Below, piece after piece: positions 14,501 to 25,359 of a stretch of DNA of 64,000 bases. Where the stretch lies: NCBI GenBank assembly GCA_005656395.1, contig SRSI01000028.1:2147229-2211228 (forward strand), read 5' to 3'. The translations under genes and the position numbers were made by a program. Below the pieces are notes generated by a model. The model saw nothing but the letters and a program-made list of their open reading frames with translations. It did no database searches and was not told the DNA's origin. How positions within the stretch are numbered: the stretch's first letter is position 1; each line of letters starts with the position of its first letter. The DNA comes from Strongyloides papillosus (lineage: Eukaryota > Nematoda > Chromadorea > Rhabditida > Strongyloididae).

Positions 14501-14945
14501 GTAGATTTGTGAAAGTATCCTCTTGAAAGTTATCAAATATGGATATATATGGTTTAAACGACATTCATTCTTCTCTTAGCGACTTTAACTTTGTTTATGG
14601 AAACTATAATATATTTAAGAATGTTAAAATTTTTAAAATTTATGCATGATAGTTATTAGCTATTTGTAGCTTTTATTATTCAAATTTTGTATCTTATCTT
14701 AATATAATGATGAAGAATATTTATCTTAATGGGATTTTTTTTTATTTTATTACCCAGTTAACAAAAATGAATACATAGGATAAGAAATATTATTGTAAAG
14801 TGTTTTGGGAAAACTTACTTTGAACAAATGTTCTCCTAAAGCTTGATCTTAACTTTCCTTCACTATCAACAGTTACAACATTATCAAAATAGAATGAATT
14901 TTTGAAGGTAGAACGATATCCAGCAAAACTACGCTGCATAGACAT
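5567..14945 (-). CDS. TWK-type two-pore-domain potassium channel gene with alternative first exons
   Basis: K2P channels are plasma-membrane leak K+ channels that set resting potential. Common coding exons (minus strand) are 8060-8205, 6701-6939, 6319-6637 and 5567-6271; junction phases 0, 2 and 0 all agree. M1 lies in 6701-6939 (GYLCFGAWILMLLE). Pore loop 1 has the filter TCGYG at 6481-6495. M2/M3 follow, and pore loop 2 has TVGLGD (filter at 6008-6022) before M4. The C-terminal cytoplasmic tail ends RPEQPAYL. The region from the second exon's GAEEKLWFPIGAYVG to the end is typical of nematode TWK proteins. Six candidate 5' exons each begin with ATG and end one base into a codon, exactly what the exon at 8060-8205 needs. 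Predicted isoforms are 511, 574, 529, 523, 610 and 664 residues, from the most distal to the most proximal first exon. I cannot name the exact twk orthologue. ATG 6948 could also start a short form without the N-terminal exons. Confidence 0.9.
8060..8205 (-). CDS. K+ channel common second exon
   Basis: This 146-nt exon is bounded by a T-rich AAG acceptor (8206-8207) and a GTAAGT donor (8054-8059). It takes one base from any upstream first exon, then reads 48 codons (HVGGRWDGIPLTSQAGL..., ending CPQQTVK), and closes in phase 0. The next exon starts in phase 0 at 6939, directly before M1. The encoded segment is acidic and polar (many Asp, Thr and Gly), so it should lie in the cytosol just before the first membrane helix. 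It shows that the separated upstream exons belong to the channel gene. Confidence 0.85.
8339..8924 (-). CDS. K+ channel alternative first exon 1 (most proximal, 195 codons)
   Basis: It starts at ATG 8924 and ends at AG|GTACCT (donor 8337-8338) with one base left over. It encodes a hydrophilic N-terminus rich in Arg, Pro, Ser and Thr (RRPTIFPSQLREIPPVVREA; later SKVGKSIYLRRPTISIQED). The many RRxS/T-like sites could be phosphorylated, but that is inference. Spliced to 8060-8205 it gives the longest isoform, 664 residues. No membrane segment is seen. The long AT-rich gaps between first exons suggest each has its own promoter. Confidence 0.75.
10220..10643 (-). CDS. K+ channel alternative first exon 2 (141 codons)
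   Basis: ATG at 10643 (MFYRFYRQQQREQQAALTN) is followed by 141 codons and a phase-1 donor CAG|GTAAAA (10218-10219). The segment is rich in Asn and Ser in its middle and basic after that (RGRRKISRHHSSFRYQQQ), then acidic (VPEIDDMIF). It is cytosolic by position and low complexity in part. Join to 8060-8205 gives a 610-residue channel. An in-frame TTG at 10658 lies upstream, but ATG 10643 is the natural start. Confidence 0.75.
11439..11601 (-). CDS. K+ channel alternative first exon 3 (54 codons)
   Basis: This short exon begins at ATG 11601 (MLYVKSDNFIRNIWEKCGST) and ends at a phase-1 donor, AAAG|GTGAGA (11433-11438). The 54 codons read as ordinary protein (YFGIHTISGTVSRKITQSST) and contrast with the AT-rich flanks. 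Joined to 8060-8205 it yields a 523-residue channel. I found it by looking for the phase-1 donor pattern shared by its neighbours, so it is slightly less certain than the longer ones. Confidence 0.65.
12583..12763 (-). CDS. K+ channel alternative first exon 4 (60 codons)
   Basis: ATG at 12763 (MTKPQQQYRRHEHYSNFPSH) opens 60 codons that end at a phase-1 donor GTGAGT (12577-12582). The peptide is polar, rich in Gln, His and Tyr, and has no signal peptide. A short amphipathic helix is possible (ENQQALSLALYRCANL). With the common exons it makes a 529-residue channel. Confidence 0.7.
13786..14101 (-). CDS. K+ channel alternative first exon 5 (105 codons)
   Basis: ATG at 14101 (MLQSVSAHLMTEHYKHNVSI) starts 105 codons that end at GTAAGT (13780-13785) in phase 1. 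The N-terminus is hydrophilic and Ser/Tyr/His/Lys-rich. It holds a loose repeat, VNVPIHKYSVIP then IASIHKSSVTFK, around an HKYS/HKSS core. With the common exons it makes a 574-residue channel. Confidence 0.75.
14819..14945 (-). CDS. K+ channel alternative first exon 6 (42 codons)
   Basis: ATG at 14945 (MSMQRSFAGYRSTFKNSFYF) opens 42 codons ending at GTAAGT (14813-14818) in phase 1. The peptide is basic and Ser/Phe-rich (GKLRSSFRRTFVQ) and ends about 6.6 kb upstream of the common exon. A longer frame reaches 15026, but its upstream part starts with TTG and is AT-rich, so ATG 14945 is preferred. The isoform would have 511 residues. Confidence 0.7.
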
Positions 14946-17823
14946 ATTTATGTCTACTATACTTATATTTATTTTCCGTTGTTTAGAAATAAATATATAT
15001 AAAAATAAGAAATAATAATTTATCAAAAAAAAAAGAATTATGAAGATTATGATGAAAATATAGACAAAATCTGTTTATACAAATGACTTGAACTTGGACT
15101 AGTAAATTTTAAACAAATATGTAAACAAAATTATGCCAATGTATCTTTTTCTTCATTTTTGATTTTAACATAAAACATTTGTTTTTACATCTTATTTCCA
15201 TTATGTCAACATATTTATATATATCTATATTTTATTACTAGATAAAATTCCAGAAGTTTGTTAATAAACTATAATTCTATCCATAAATGATTATTTTTGT
15301 TTAACAGACAAAAATTTTAAGAGTAAATATTATGATTTTCATGATTAAAATAGTTAAAAACTAATTTGTTTATTTTTACTTTTTAACAATATATGCAAAC
15401 TTTCTTTATTTATTTTTTTTATAAAAAAAAGAAGGCAGTATGTTTTAAAGATTTCAAAATATTCTAGGAAAGAAGACAAAAAAATCATTGTAAAAAAAGG
15501 ATGATGTTTTTGAGTTAATTGACGATAAAATTAATTTTTATCCCAAGAATAATCGAATTTTTTTGTCAAGAAAAAAGTTATTGAAATTGAATTATAATTA
15601 TTTCAACATATATATTATTTTGCTTCTGTTACACTATCAAAAACATTAATTGACATTTTTATTTATTAAATCAAAAGGAGAAATTAACTTTTAACTTTAA
15701 TTACATTTAAAATAAAAACATTTATATTTAGACTATAGAAAATCACAAGCTGTTTCTTATAAGATTTATAGCTTATAATAACTACTAAAAGTCATTTTTT
15801 GTTTGTTCCGTAAAGACATTAATTTAGTATATTATAAACGATGTTCATCTTATTTATAATATTGAACCTGTCCAAATGAAACTTTTTTATCATAAAATAG
15901 TGGTAGTATCTCGCTATAAAGCTTCAACAACACCATATTGCCTGATAGTAAAAAAAGGAGGTGAATGGAGAGATGAATGAAGGGAAATAATATAGATTAT
16001 CAATAACTTTTATTTTATTTATTATTTTTTTTAAATAAAAATAACTAAGCCATGTTAAGTGGAAAAATTCAAATTTCATATTCTGACGCATCTGTAGAGG
16101 ATAACATATTCATAAGCAATAACGCAATTTGTGAATAGGAATGTAATGAAAAAAATAAATCAATCACCTCTATTTGTATGTATTCATTTATGTTTAACAA
16201 TAAATATTTTTGTAAAACTTAAAGATAAAAAGATTGACATATAACAATGCATGATCAATCAAAAGTATGTATATGTAATTGAAGAAATATTATGTACTGT
16301 TTTATTATCTTAATACTAGGAATCCAAAATAAATGCTAATAATATAGTGGGGTAAAAAAAATATAACCACATCGTTAACTGTAAATAGCAGTTAATGTTC
16401 AAATTTTTGTGATCATTTTAATATGTATCATTACACTCGTTACGTAATTTGACACTTATAATCAAATGATTGTGTATGTAGGGTTAATATTGTTCGTTGA
16501 TACTAATATATACATAATTATATATTAAGAAGATAAAAGAAAAATCATGTACTACTTATTTGATGATAAGAATGAACGATAAAATTATTTGAAGATATTT
16601 TTATCTTTAAGTGAACAAAAATCAATTATATTTTGTTTGTAAAAACTAAATAAACTTGTAAATATAATTTACTCTCCTACTTTTAACATCTTCCTTTGGC
16701 AATGTGCATTTTTGATAAGAAATTATCAAGTAACAATTATTCTATCGAGAAATAGTTGTAATCAGAAGTATAAAAATGAATAATAAGAGTGTAAATTACT
16801 ACGAGACTACAAACGTCTGCCACAAATGATAAGTTAGTTAGGATAAGAAAATCATATAGAAAAAAAAGAATGATTATTTTGATTGTTTTCTGACCATAAA
16901 ACATTTAAAAAAAGATTAATAATATAAAAATTAACATAAAAAGGTATTTTTAATCATCTTTTAACTATAATTGTTACATTTCCAAATGAAAAATTAAAAA
17001 TTTATTTATTGTCACAGGCGTATATATGTATATATACATCATTTCACAACATTCTCTGCATTCGATGATTATTTTTTTTATAATTTAAGAAATACAATAA
17101 CATGAACGATAATCATTCAATTTGCTTCATGGAATTCCTTTCTTGTAAGTGTAATTTTTCCTCTTTTCGCAATATTATTAAAATAGCGCCACATAATATT
17201 ATTTTACAATTAAATTTATATAATATATTTGATGTTAAACATTTAATAAGAACAAACACTTAATATGCATGTATGAGACTTTTCCACGTTGTTTAATATT
17301 ATTGTTCTTAAAATAATAATATAATAAAAAAATTTATTTTTGCTTCAAATTTCACCTTAAGCATTTTTATTGTACTATTTGATTGCTCCCGAAAAATTAT
17401 GACGGTAATCATATTAAAGAACATTTATTCTCAATGTAGACATAGTGTCAATTGTTGTTTTATTATAAAAATTATTTTCGCAAATAGATATGTATATATG
17501 TTCTTTTGTAAGTTTTGAAATTTTTTTATTAAAATTAAAAGCCTAGTAACAGGTGTAGAAGTCAACATAAGCAATACCGTTAAACAATTTAGTCACATTT
17601 AAACAGCTGATAGAAAACTATTGTAACGATTATTTCTACTCCTTCTCTGAATATACATACACTGATTATGCCATTTTGATATGTGTAATCGCAATTGATG
17701 AAGTCTTATTTCAGTCGTGTAAAAATATTGGAAAATATAACGATTGTGAATGTCATTTTATTAATACCATTTTTCACACTCAGTCTAGTTAACTTCTAAA
17801 TACAAACAATGAAGCGTTCTTAC

Positions 17824-17983
17824 TGGTGACTGAGAACGCAGTTAATTTTACCGTTAAATGGCATATCATGCAAACTATTAAATTACTATCTGTATTGTTA
17901 CCTATACTCATTACTTTCTTTTTTTTCCAACTGATATTCATAATATTTTCACATACTATTGTAAAAATATTTTTTTTACACAT
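17824..17983 (-). CDS. possible seventh first exon of the K+ channel (weak)
   Basis: An open frame from ATG 17983 (or ATG 17911) runs to a GTAAGA donor at 17818-17823 and leaves one base, the same phase as the six better candidates. It ends in LTAFSVT, loosely like the SSVTFK end of the exon at 13786-14101. Its N-terminal half is AT-driven (KKKK, IFTIVCE), and one donor in three would fit this phase by chance. Listed because it lies in line with the cluster. Confidence 0.2.
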
Positions 17984-19191
17984 ATTACCATATATGTATC
18001 ATTCTCGACTTCTCTTTTATTATTTCTAAATATATATAATTTTAATTAACTACTGAAAATTCCTAATTATTATTTACTTTTTCTACTAAAAAATTTAGAC
18101 ACACTCATACATTTGCTTTTATTTATCAAAAAAATGAGGAAAAAATTAGATGAAACATATAATAAGTAAGAAATTAAATAAAAATTCCCAGTCTACAAGT
18201 GATAAAAATTTTTTTTATGATTGTTTAAAAAATATTTATAAATAATTGTATCGTCTTATTGGTATTATATCGCGTTATTGCATATATTTTATTTAATAGC
18301 TCACCAACTTGACAATGTCTTTAACTTTTTAAATTGTTGTGTTATTACACATCTTTTAAATAATCATTTTTTCTAATTAGATAATATGACTGTTTGGTGT
18401 AGTAAAATAAAAGATATAACATGGGGAAGGAGAAACAAATATATTATAAAATTCTTTGTAAGTATTTTAAAAATCATTTTATATAAAAATGATTTACATG
18501 CTACCTCATTTTTATAAAAATATAAATGTACCAGGATAGATTGTTACATTTAATAACAATAATAATAATAATAACAATATGTAAAGTACATTCGATTTCT
18601 TAAGACAATAATTTATATTGTAAAAAATCAACTTTAAAACAAATTGTCTATTGTTTCATGTATCTCCCCGTCCGTTGATCATCAGCGTTCCATCTTATTA
18701 CCAACTTTTAGTATTCACTTCTTTTTTTCTTTTAATATTTTTCCAATCTATTCCTCATTCTATAATCCTATCATATAAGCGCGTTTCATTATACACATAC
18801 ATTTTTCCTACTAAACGACAGTTGAAGGCTAACTTATTCGTGTCTGAAGCTGATTGTTAGTATCTTACGTTTCTTCCGTAATGCTAACAACATTTGAATG
18901 GTTTTTTTCCAAGATAATGACTTAAAAAAATCTCTCGTTCTACTTAAAATAATTTGTATTTTCAAGGATTTTTATCCTCATTCATTGAATGATTCTTAAA
19001 AATATAATGTGTGAATATATATATAAGTTAAATCTTCTTATAGGTTTATTGTGTATTCATAATGTTTAAAGAATAACCCTCATTTCCCGAATGTTTTTAA
19101 TTTTTTAACAGTCTTAAAAAATACTAAAAAATCAAATTAACATTGAAATAGGAGAGATGTAAGTTTTTTGTTGTACTTTTTATTCGATTCA

Positions 19192-19199
19192 TGACGTCA
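19192..19199. promoter_or_regulatory. CRE-like TGACGTCA octamer
   Basis: This is a perfect palindromic CREB/ATF consensus in the AT-rich upstream region shared by the divergent K+ channel and Capicua genes, 1.7 kb from the first Capicua exon. CpG-containing octamers are rare in such AT-rich DNA, which makes it stand out. Function is inferred from the motif only. Confidence 0.3.
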
Positions 19200-20961
19200 C
19201 CCAGACGGTTTCAATAATAATTTTCTAAATTACATCACACCATTTTAAGAGCGTATTTTATTTTCTATATTTCACTATCACTATTGTTCTCGCTTACTAT
19301 AAATGATTTTAGACACATATAAGTTCTAGAAAAATTTGTATCTTACGCAAGTTGTTGCGCATTCAAACGTAAATGTACTTTATATTTTCAGGCACTATTT
19401 TTGTAATCTAATAATAGTATACTTTTAATTGAAATGTTAGAAAAATTGACATGTTATATTCCTCATTTTGATATAATAAATATAATATTTATTTTTATTT
19501 AATATTATATTTTAATGACAGTGTATTAAAATCATTTATTATTGTCCCATGACTAATTGTTTTTATTACTACATACAAATATGATGATTCTATATTTTAA
19601 TTTGTTACAATTTCAAAATTTATATTCAAAAATATTTTACGTCCATTTTTCCCATGAATTAAAAAAAAATAGTCACAGTTTACACTAGATATTTTTCTTC
19701 AAACCATTCAAAAGTAATCATTTTTACAGTCCTATTCCTATTATCTTATAAATTTTGTTTTAATTTACAGGAATGATTGAAATATTATATATATATTATA
19801 CATTCTTCTATCACCTTTATAAAATTTTATTAAAAATAATTCTATCTTACATAAATTTTATACCTTGATATTTTTTATCGCAACAATTGTCTACTTAACA
19901 AAATTTATTTGACACAGTATTTTTATCTCTTTATAAACTTATAATTTAACAATACTTATCATGTATAAATTGTAATGTTACACTTTTATTTTATTATTAA
20001 TAATTATAATTATTATTAAAAAAATATTAAAAAAAAGGTAACATAAAACTTTTATAAATAACTATAAAAAAGGGAATAAATGTTATAATCTTTTATAAAC
20101 ATAAGTTCTTATTTTTAAAAATAAATCACAATTTTTAAAAAAGTGTATACGCTAATAATAGTAAGTGGATAGAAAAAGAATTTCTAAAGTCGAGGTATTT
20201 CATTTTCTCTTGTAATTTATCTGTCTTATCACTTATTAAGTCGTATTATGTTGTTATTGCAGCTGCCTGCTAATACGCCATATTTTGTACTTTATTATCT
20301 CACCTCTGACATTAAAGGATACATTGCATTTTGATATAAATATTACTGAGTAATTAGCAAAACTTACTAAAGCATACCTACAAATGAAGCAATTATTAAA
20401 TTGCAAACATCAACGAACACAGGTGCAAGAATAAATATTAATTATCATTTATATTTGCTTCCTATATATATGATTTCTTTTCGTTCGTTTAAAACCTTCT
20501 TTCAATTATACCTTTAGGGAATTAAGAAATAATACTTCTTTTTGCAGAAATCCTTTGGGTTGTTTTAAATGAAATTTGTATACACCCATTTTTTAAAATT
20601 GATGCTTTCCTCCGTTATCTTTACCTTTTATTATAAAATATATACATAATTAGTAAACACATCCTGTAGTATTCATTAAATTTAATAACAAAATTTATCT
20701 TTTACAATTTTTTTTTTGCATTTATCCTTTCTACTTATGAAAGATTGTTAAGAAATCCTAAGAACTCTTCTAATGAGGTTGCTTTTGTTTATAATTTTTA
20801 TATTTAATAATATTTAAGCTTATGAACATTATACGTCGCAAATTAACCACACCCATTTGTAACGTTATGCGTATTTTTCATTCTAGATTGGATAAAGTTC
20901 ATGATTGCAATATTATTACTATAAAGTTAAACAACTTTTTATAGGTGGTTTGCCTTTCTCT

Positions 20962-23270
20962 ATGCATAAGCATAGGATAATTAATTTAATGTATACTGCT
21001 TCAATGGATACCTCAAAAGATTATTCCGCTATGGGATTAAATAAGCCTCCAACCTCTGATAGAACATCTTCACAAAATTTCGAGGTAGATGGAACAGAAC
21101 CATCTCCAACAGATGAGCTAAATTTTGAGAGTGGTATTATACAAATGCCTTTGTCAGTTGACTTACACCATATCCATCAAGAAAATTTAATTAACAACTG
21201 TAATAGTGGACAGGGTATGTTATTTTCATAAAATATTTTTCATATTTATTTTTTTCTATAAACATACTTATTTATTATTTTTTTTAACTCACTACTATAT
21301 TTACTGTAGAAAGTTTTGAAGCTGATTCTGATAAAACATCTTATCATATGCCATCAGTACTTGATGATTGGTCTGGAACTAATGTAATTGCCAAAATTTC
21401 AAAAAATCCAGTGATTTACCAATGTGGTGTGATTGACAATATTACGGAGGATAACGATGTCGTCGTCAAGGTTTGTTTTTATATACACTTATTATTACTT
21501 TTTTTTAAATTTTATATAAGCTATAATCCCCTTTTTTTTATTTAGTTTGATGATGGTAAAATAATAACTTATGATAATGTCTTAAAACAAGGCTACGAGT
21601 TTACGGATATCGTACCTGATTGTGTTCCATCACTTGAAAATGTAAGATGCCTTTTATTTTATAGTTTTTTTTCTTTTAATATAGTAAAATGATAAGGTAT
21701 TAATTTAATTTGTTTTTTTTAACTATTACAGATTACAGTAAATAAAAAAGTCCTAATACGACAAAATATGAATGAAAAATTATTTAAAACTGGAACAGTA
21801 TTATCTGTTCATTGTAAACCTTCAATCAGTATTAATGTTGTTTGGAAGACAGATGAAAACGAGGTAAAAGAAATAAGTTTATCTAGAGGTAATGTCAGGG
21901 CATTGAAACCACCATGGTATATGGATATTTACTCACAAACATCTTCTGCAAATGATAACTCTATTAAGCTTGAAAATATATCGTCTGGTACTGAAATTAA
22001 TAATAATGAGTCTTTATTGTTGTCACTTCCACCTTTATTTAATTTTACTAATACTGCGTTAAAAGATATTGTGAAAGAGAAAGATGAAATGGGCTCATCA
22101 GCAACATCCACAAAGAATGTTGTAACTTCACAAACATTCGACAAAGATAGAAATAAAGGAGATGGATCTTTGCAACTTGATATTGTCTCTCCAACAACTT
22201 GTAATGATTATATGCAGGTAAGTGTTAAAAAAAATAATAATACTATAATTTAATAATTAAAACATACATAGAAATATAAAAAAGGGGAAGTAATTACGAC
22301 TCCAGGTGGAATTAGAAAAAAATTTAATGGTAAGCAGTGGAGAAGACTTTGCTCTAAAGATGGATGTAGTAAAGAAAGTCAAAGAAGAGGATATTGTTCT
22401 AGGCATTTATCTAAAGGCAGGTTAAATTTAACGAGACTTGAAACTCATCAAACCATTCCAATACCAAATGAACAAAATTTACTAGGTATTCCACAGCCAT
22501 TAGCAAGTGCCCCAGGAGGGTTATTTAATTGGAGTACCAATGGTGGTAGAAATATTCCCGTTACAATACCTAGAATTAATATACCAACACAGTTACCTCA
22601 TACACAAGGACTTCGAATTGGTGGTGGTGGTGGTCCTTCAGTTACACCAACAGGGCATAAGTCGCAATTGGATAATTGGATATCATCAATTACCTCACCA
22701 TTATTTGGAGATTTATTTCCTCCAACAAAAATTGATTCAGGTTTGGGTATGATTAAAGAACTCCGAAAAACGTCGCTTCCAAACTTAACAGGGAACAATA
22801 ATCAATTTTTTGGTCAGGGACCACATATTAATTCCTTTATTTTCAATAATAATAATAATCATCTTCAAAATTTTAGAATTTCAAGAGATAATACCATAAC
22901 TACAACAACACCCACAACTACAGCTAACAATATTTTAGAATCATTTACCTCTGATGGATTAAAAATGAATAATCAAAGACAACAACAAACGGATTCGCAA
23001 ATAGTACCTATGGATTTATCAACTTCCAATCCATTTATTAATCCATTACAATTATTACCATTTTTAAAGCTTCCTTCATTTGATTTCTCAGCACATCCTT
23101 TATTTTCAAGTATTAAAAAGGAAGGACAAATTTCAAGAAGTGAAATAAACAATTCTAATTCAAATACTCAAGGTAGTAACATTGATAAAGAGAAAGATAT
23201 ATCAACAAGAAGTTTACATGAAAAAATATGCAATTCTACGTCATATAATACTTCCTCTAGTAACAAATGA
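20962..23270 (+). CDS. Capicua N-terminal block: tudor-like domain plus conserved Cys/Arg motif
   Basis: Five exons join in phase: 20962-21214 (preceded by a TTTTTATAG acceptor at 20944), 21310-21470, 21546-21641, 21732-22217 and 22272-23270 (TGA stop), giving 664 residues. Exons 2-4 encode the Capicua long-form N-terminal domain (DUF4819, tudor-like): [44 protein letters not shown]. Exon 5 opens with the highly conserved Capicua block [16 protein letters not shown], then [20 protein letters not shown]. The rest is Ser/Asn/Pro-rich. Capicua is a nuclear repressor relieved by receptor-tyrosine-kinase/ERK signalling. The stop at 23270 comes before any HMG box; that lies 2.7 kb downstream. Two phase-1 donors inside exon 5 (23173, 23260) could splice to the exon at 25553, which takes phase 1, so this may be the 5' half of a long Capicua isoform. 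Confidence 0.85.
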
Positions 23271-25350
23271 AAGATTTCTTTTATCTCATCTTATTTCACA
23301 TAATATTTACGTAACATATATATATTGAAAAAACATTTTAGAATATATCTATTCAAAGATATATATATACATATATTATTCTGCCATCATATGATTATAC
23401 TTTTTTTTATTATGTTTATTATTAAATAGTATGAAATTTTTTAAACAATTTGAGTAAAAATTCTTAAAAAAGTAAAAATTTTAAATATCATTTCATGCAT
23501 CATAATGAGTAAATGTGCTAATATACAACATTTAGCTATAATGAGGCACATGGTTGCCATATAATAATTATACACAATAATTTTAAACTTATATATTTAG
23601 ATGGGATAAAAAAAAGTTAAGTATGAATATTCAAATATTTTTGTCCATTGGAGAGAGAGAGTGGAAATCAATATATAAGAATGATGAGTAAAAAATTATA
23701 TATAATAATAATAATATTTTATTATTTATCATATTTAAAATTGTATAAAATTAACATAAGTTGAATTATTTGATCTTTTGTACAAAGAAATATTCAAAGC
23801 ACATTTTATGTTAAAAGTAATAAGAGTCATACTATATTTTTGTACAATTCTTGATACCATCCATGTATTTGTTTTTAATAATTTTTGATTAATATACATA
23901 GTTATTAGTAGATGTATGGAAAAAACTTAGTCAGAAGGTTTTTGTTGATAAATGTATGAAAGAATATTTTTGATTAAAAAAACGTCTAAATATATATATA
24001 TTCATAAATTGAGGTATTTCTTTCAATCTTGTTTCCTTTTTTAAGAATGATATCATATTATATTCATTATAAATTTTTTAAGTGACAATTTTTATTCCAT
24101 ATATATAATAACATATATATTTTTAGATATATACATATAAATTATTTAGTTATTATAAACGTTTATGAAGACTTTTTTTATAATTACCTGTAAAATTATA
24201 ATTTATATTTTAATTAATACTTATTTATGCTAATGAAAGTGATATAGTGTAAATTTATTGAATACTGTTTATTTTTTGCCAATTTCCATCAATCTAATAA
24301 TTTATTTACCATAAAATATTTATGAACTGAATAAGAGAGGTTTAGTAAGAACATTTTTATTTCATTAATATTAAACATTTTCATAAATTAAAAGCAATTT
24401 TCTATTCATTTATAAAAAATAAAAGTACCATTTCTTTATATATTTTTGTAAGTTTTTTATATATATTTATAAATTTAAAAATTTGCTCTTAAAATAATGA
24501 TTGATTGTGAAATTTGATTGTATCATTTTTAAAAACTTGCTTTAATTGAATTACATTTAAAATAAAGATACTTTCATAAAGGGTTTTGTTTTATAAAATT
24601 TTAATATTTTTTAATACATATATCTATTCATTTTTATTTTTTATTTTTACTTTCATTAAACATAACAAATTAAAAGATTTACATTTTATATTTCAAAAAA
24701 AGTTGTGTATAATATGACAAGGGAACAGAAACCATAATGATCATTCAATTTATTAATATTTTCTTTTCTTTGGTAATTTTTTTTAATACAAGAATGTACA
24801 TTATTGAGTCATCTTATTGGTTAATTAAATTAAAATACACAGTGCATGTTATTTTATCACGATAACTAACAATATTTTACCGCATAATAAACTACATATA
24901 TATTTGTTACTCTTCAATATTTCATACCAAATACATGATTATAAACAATAGAAGTATATTCATTGTAATTTTTTTGTTACCTTAAGATCATTATTAAAAA
25001 TTCGATAACCCATTATTAAAAAAAAACTTCAAAAGCATTAGTATTCTTTTATCACTGATTTTACAATTTTAACTACAAATTTTATAATGTCTTTGTATTA
25101 AGCTGATAGTTTGCTTCACCGAAATACATTAACATGCGTCGGCTTATGATAATTTTAATTTTTAGGAGTATTTAAGCTTATTTAAATTATTATAATACTT
25201 TAAAAATCTTTCTCCATCCTTTTGATAATATATCTCATATAGTAATAATTTAGTATATTATTATTTTTAATATTTTTAGCCAAAAAATCAACCGTTGTTC
25301 TCAATATTTATTGAAGGGTTTTAAAGTGATAAGAAAGAAGATTTATTTAG
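23271..25350 (+). other. AT-rich gap between the two Capicua blocks
   Basis: About 2.1 kb of AT-rich DNA without a supported open frame. It holds the 3' UTR of the upstream transcript if that ends at 23270, and the promoter or trans-splice site of the downstream block (TTTATTTAG at 25342-25350). If the blocks are spliced together it is part of an intron. Confidence 0.5.
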
Positions 25351-25359
25351 ATTAAGAAT

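Larger units (their letters stand above)
15027..20944. other. intergenic region between divergent K+ channel and Capicua genes
   Basis: The outermost channel first exon points left and the Capicua locus points right, so this 5.9-kb AT-rich region should hold promoters for both. Apart from the weak exon candidate at 17824-17983 I see no supported gene. A less AT-rich patch at about 18650-18890 has no coherent frame on either strand. A perfect TGACGTCA octamer lies at 19192-19199. Confidence 0.5.

Noticed and set aside
18651..18860. Plus-strand frame in a less AT-rich patch
   Set aside because: Starts with TTG, no domain, no splice-consistent partners; reads as chance.
22507..22752. Second plus-strand frame inside the Capicua exon
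   Set aside because: Out of frame with the conserved Capicua motifs; a shadow.
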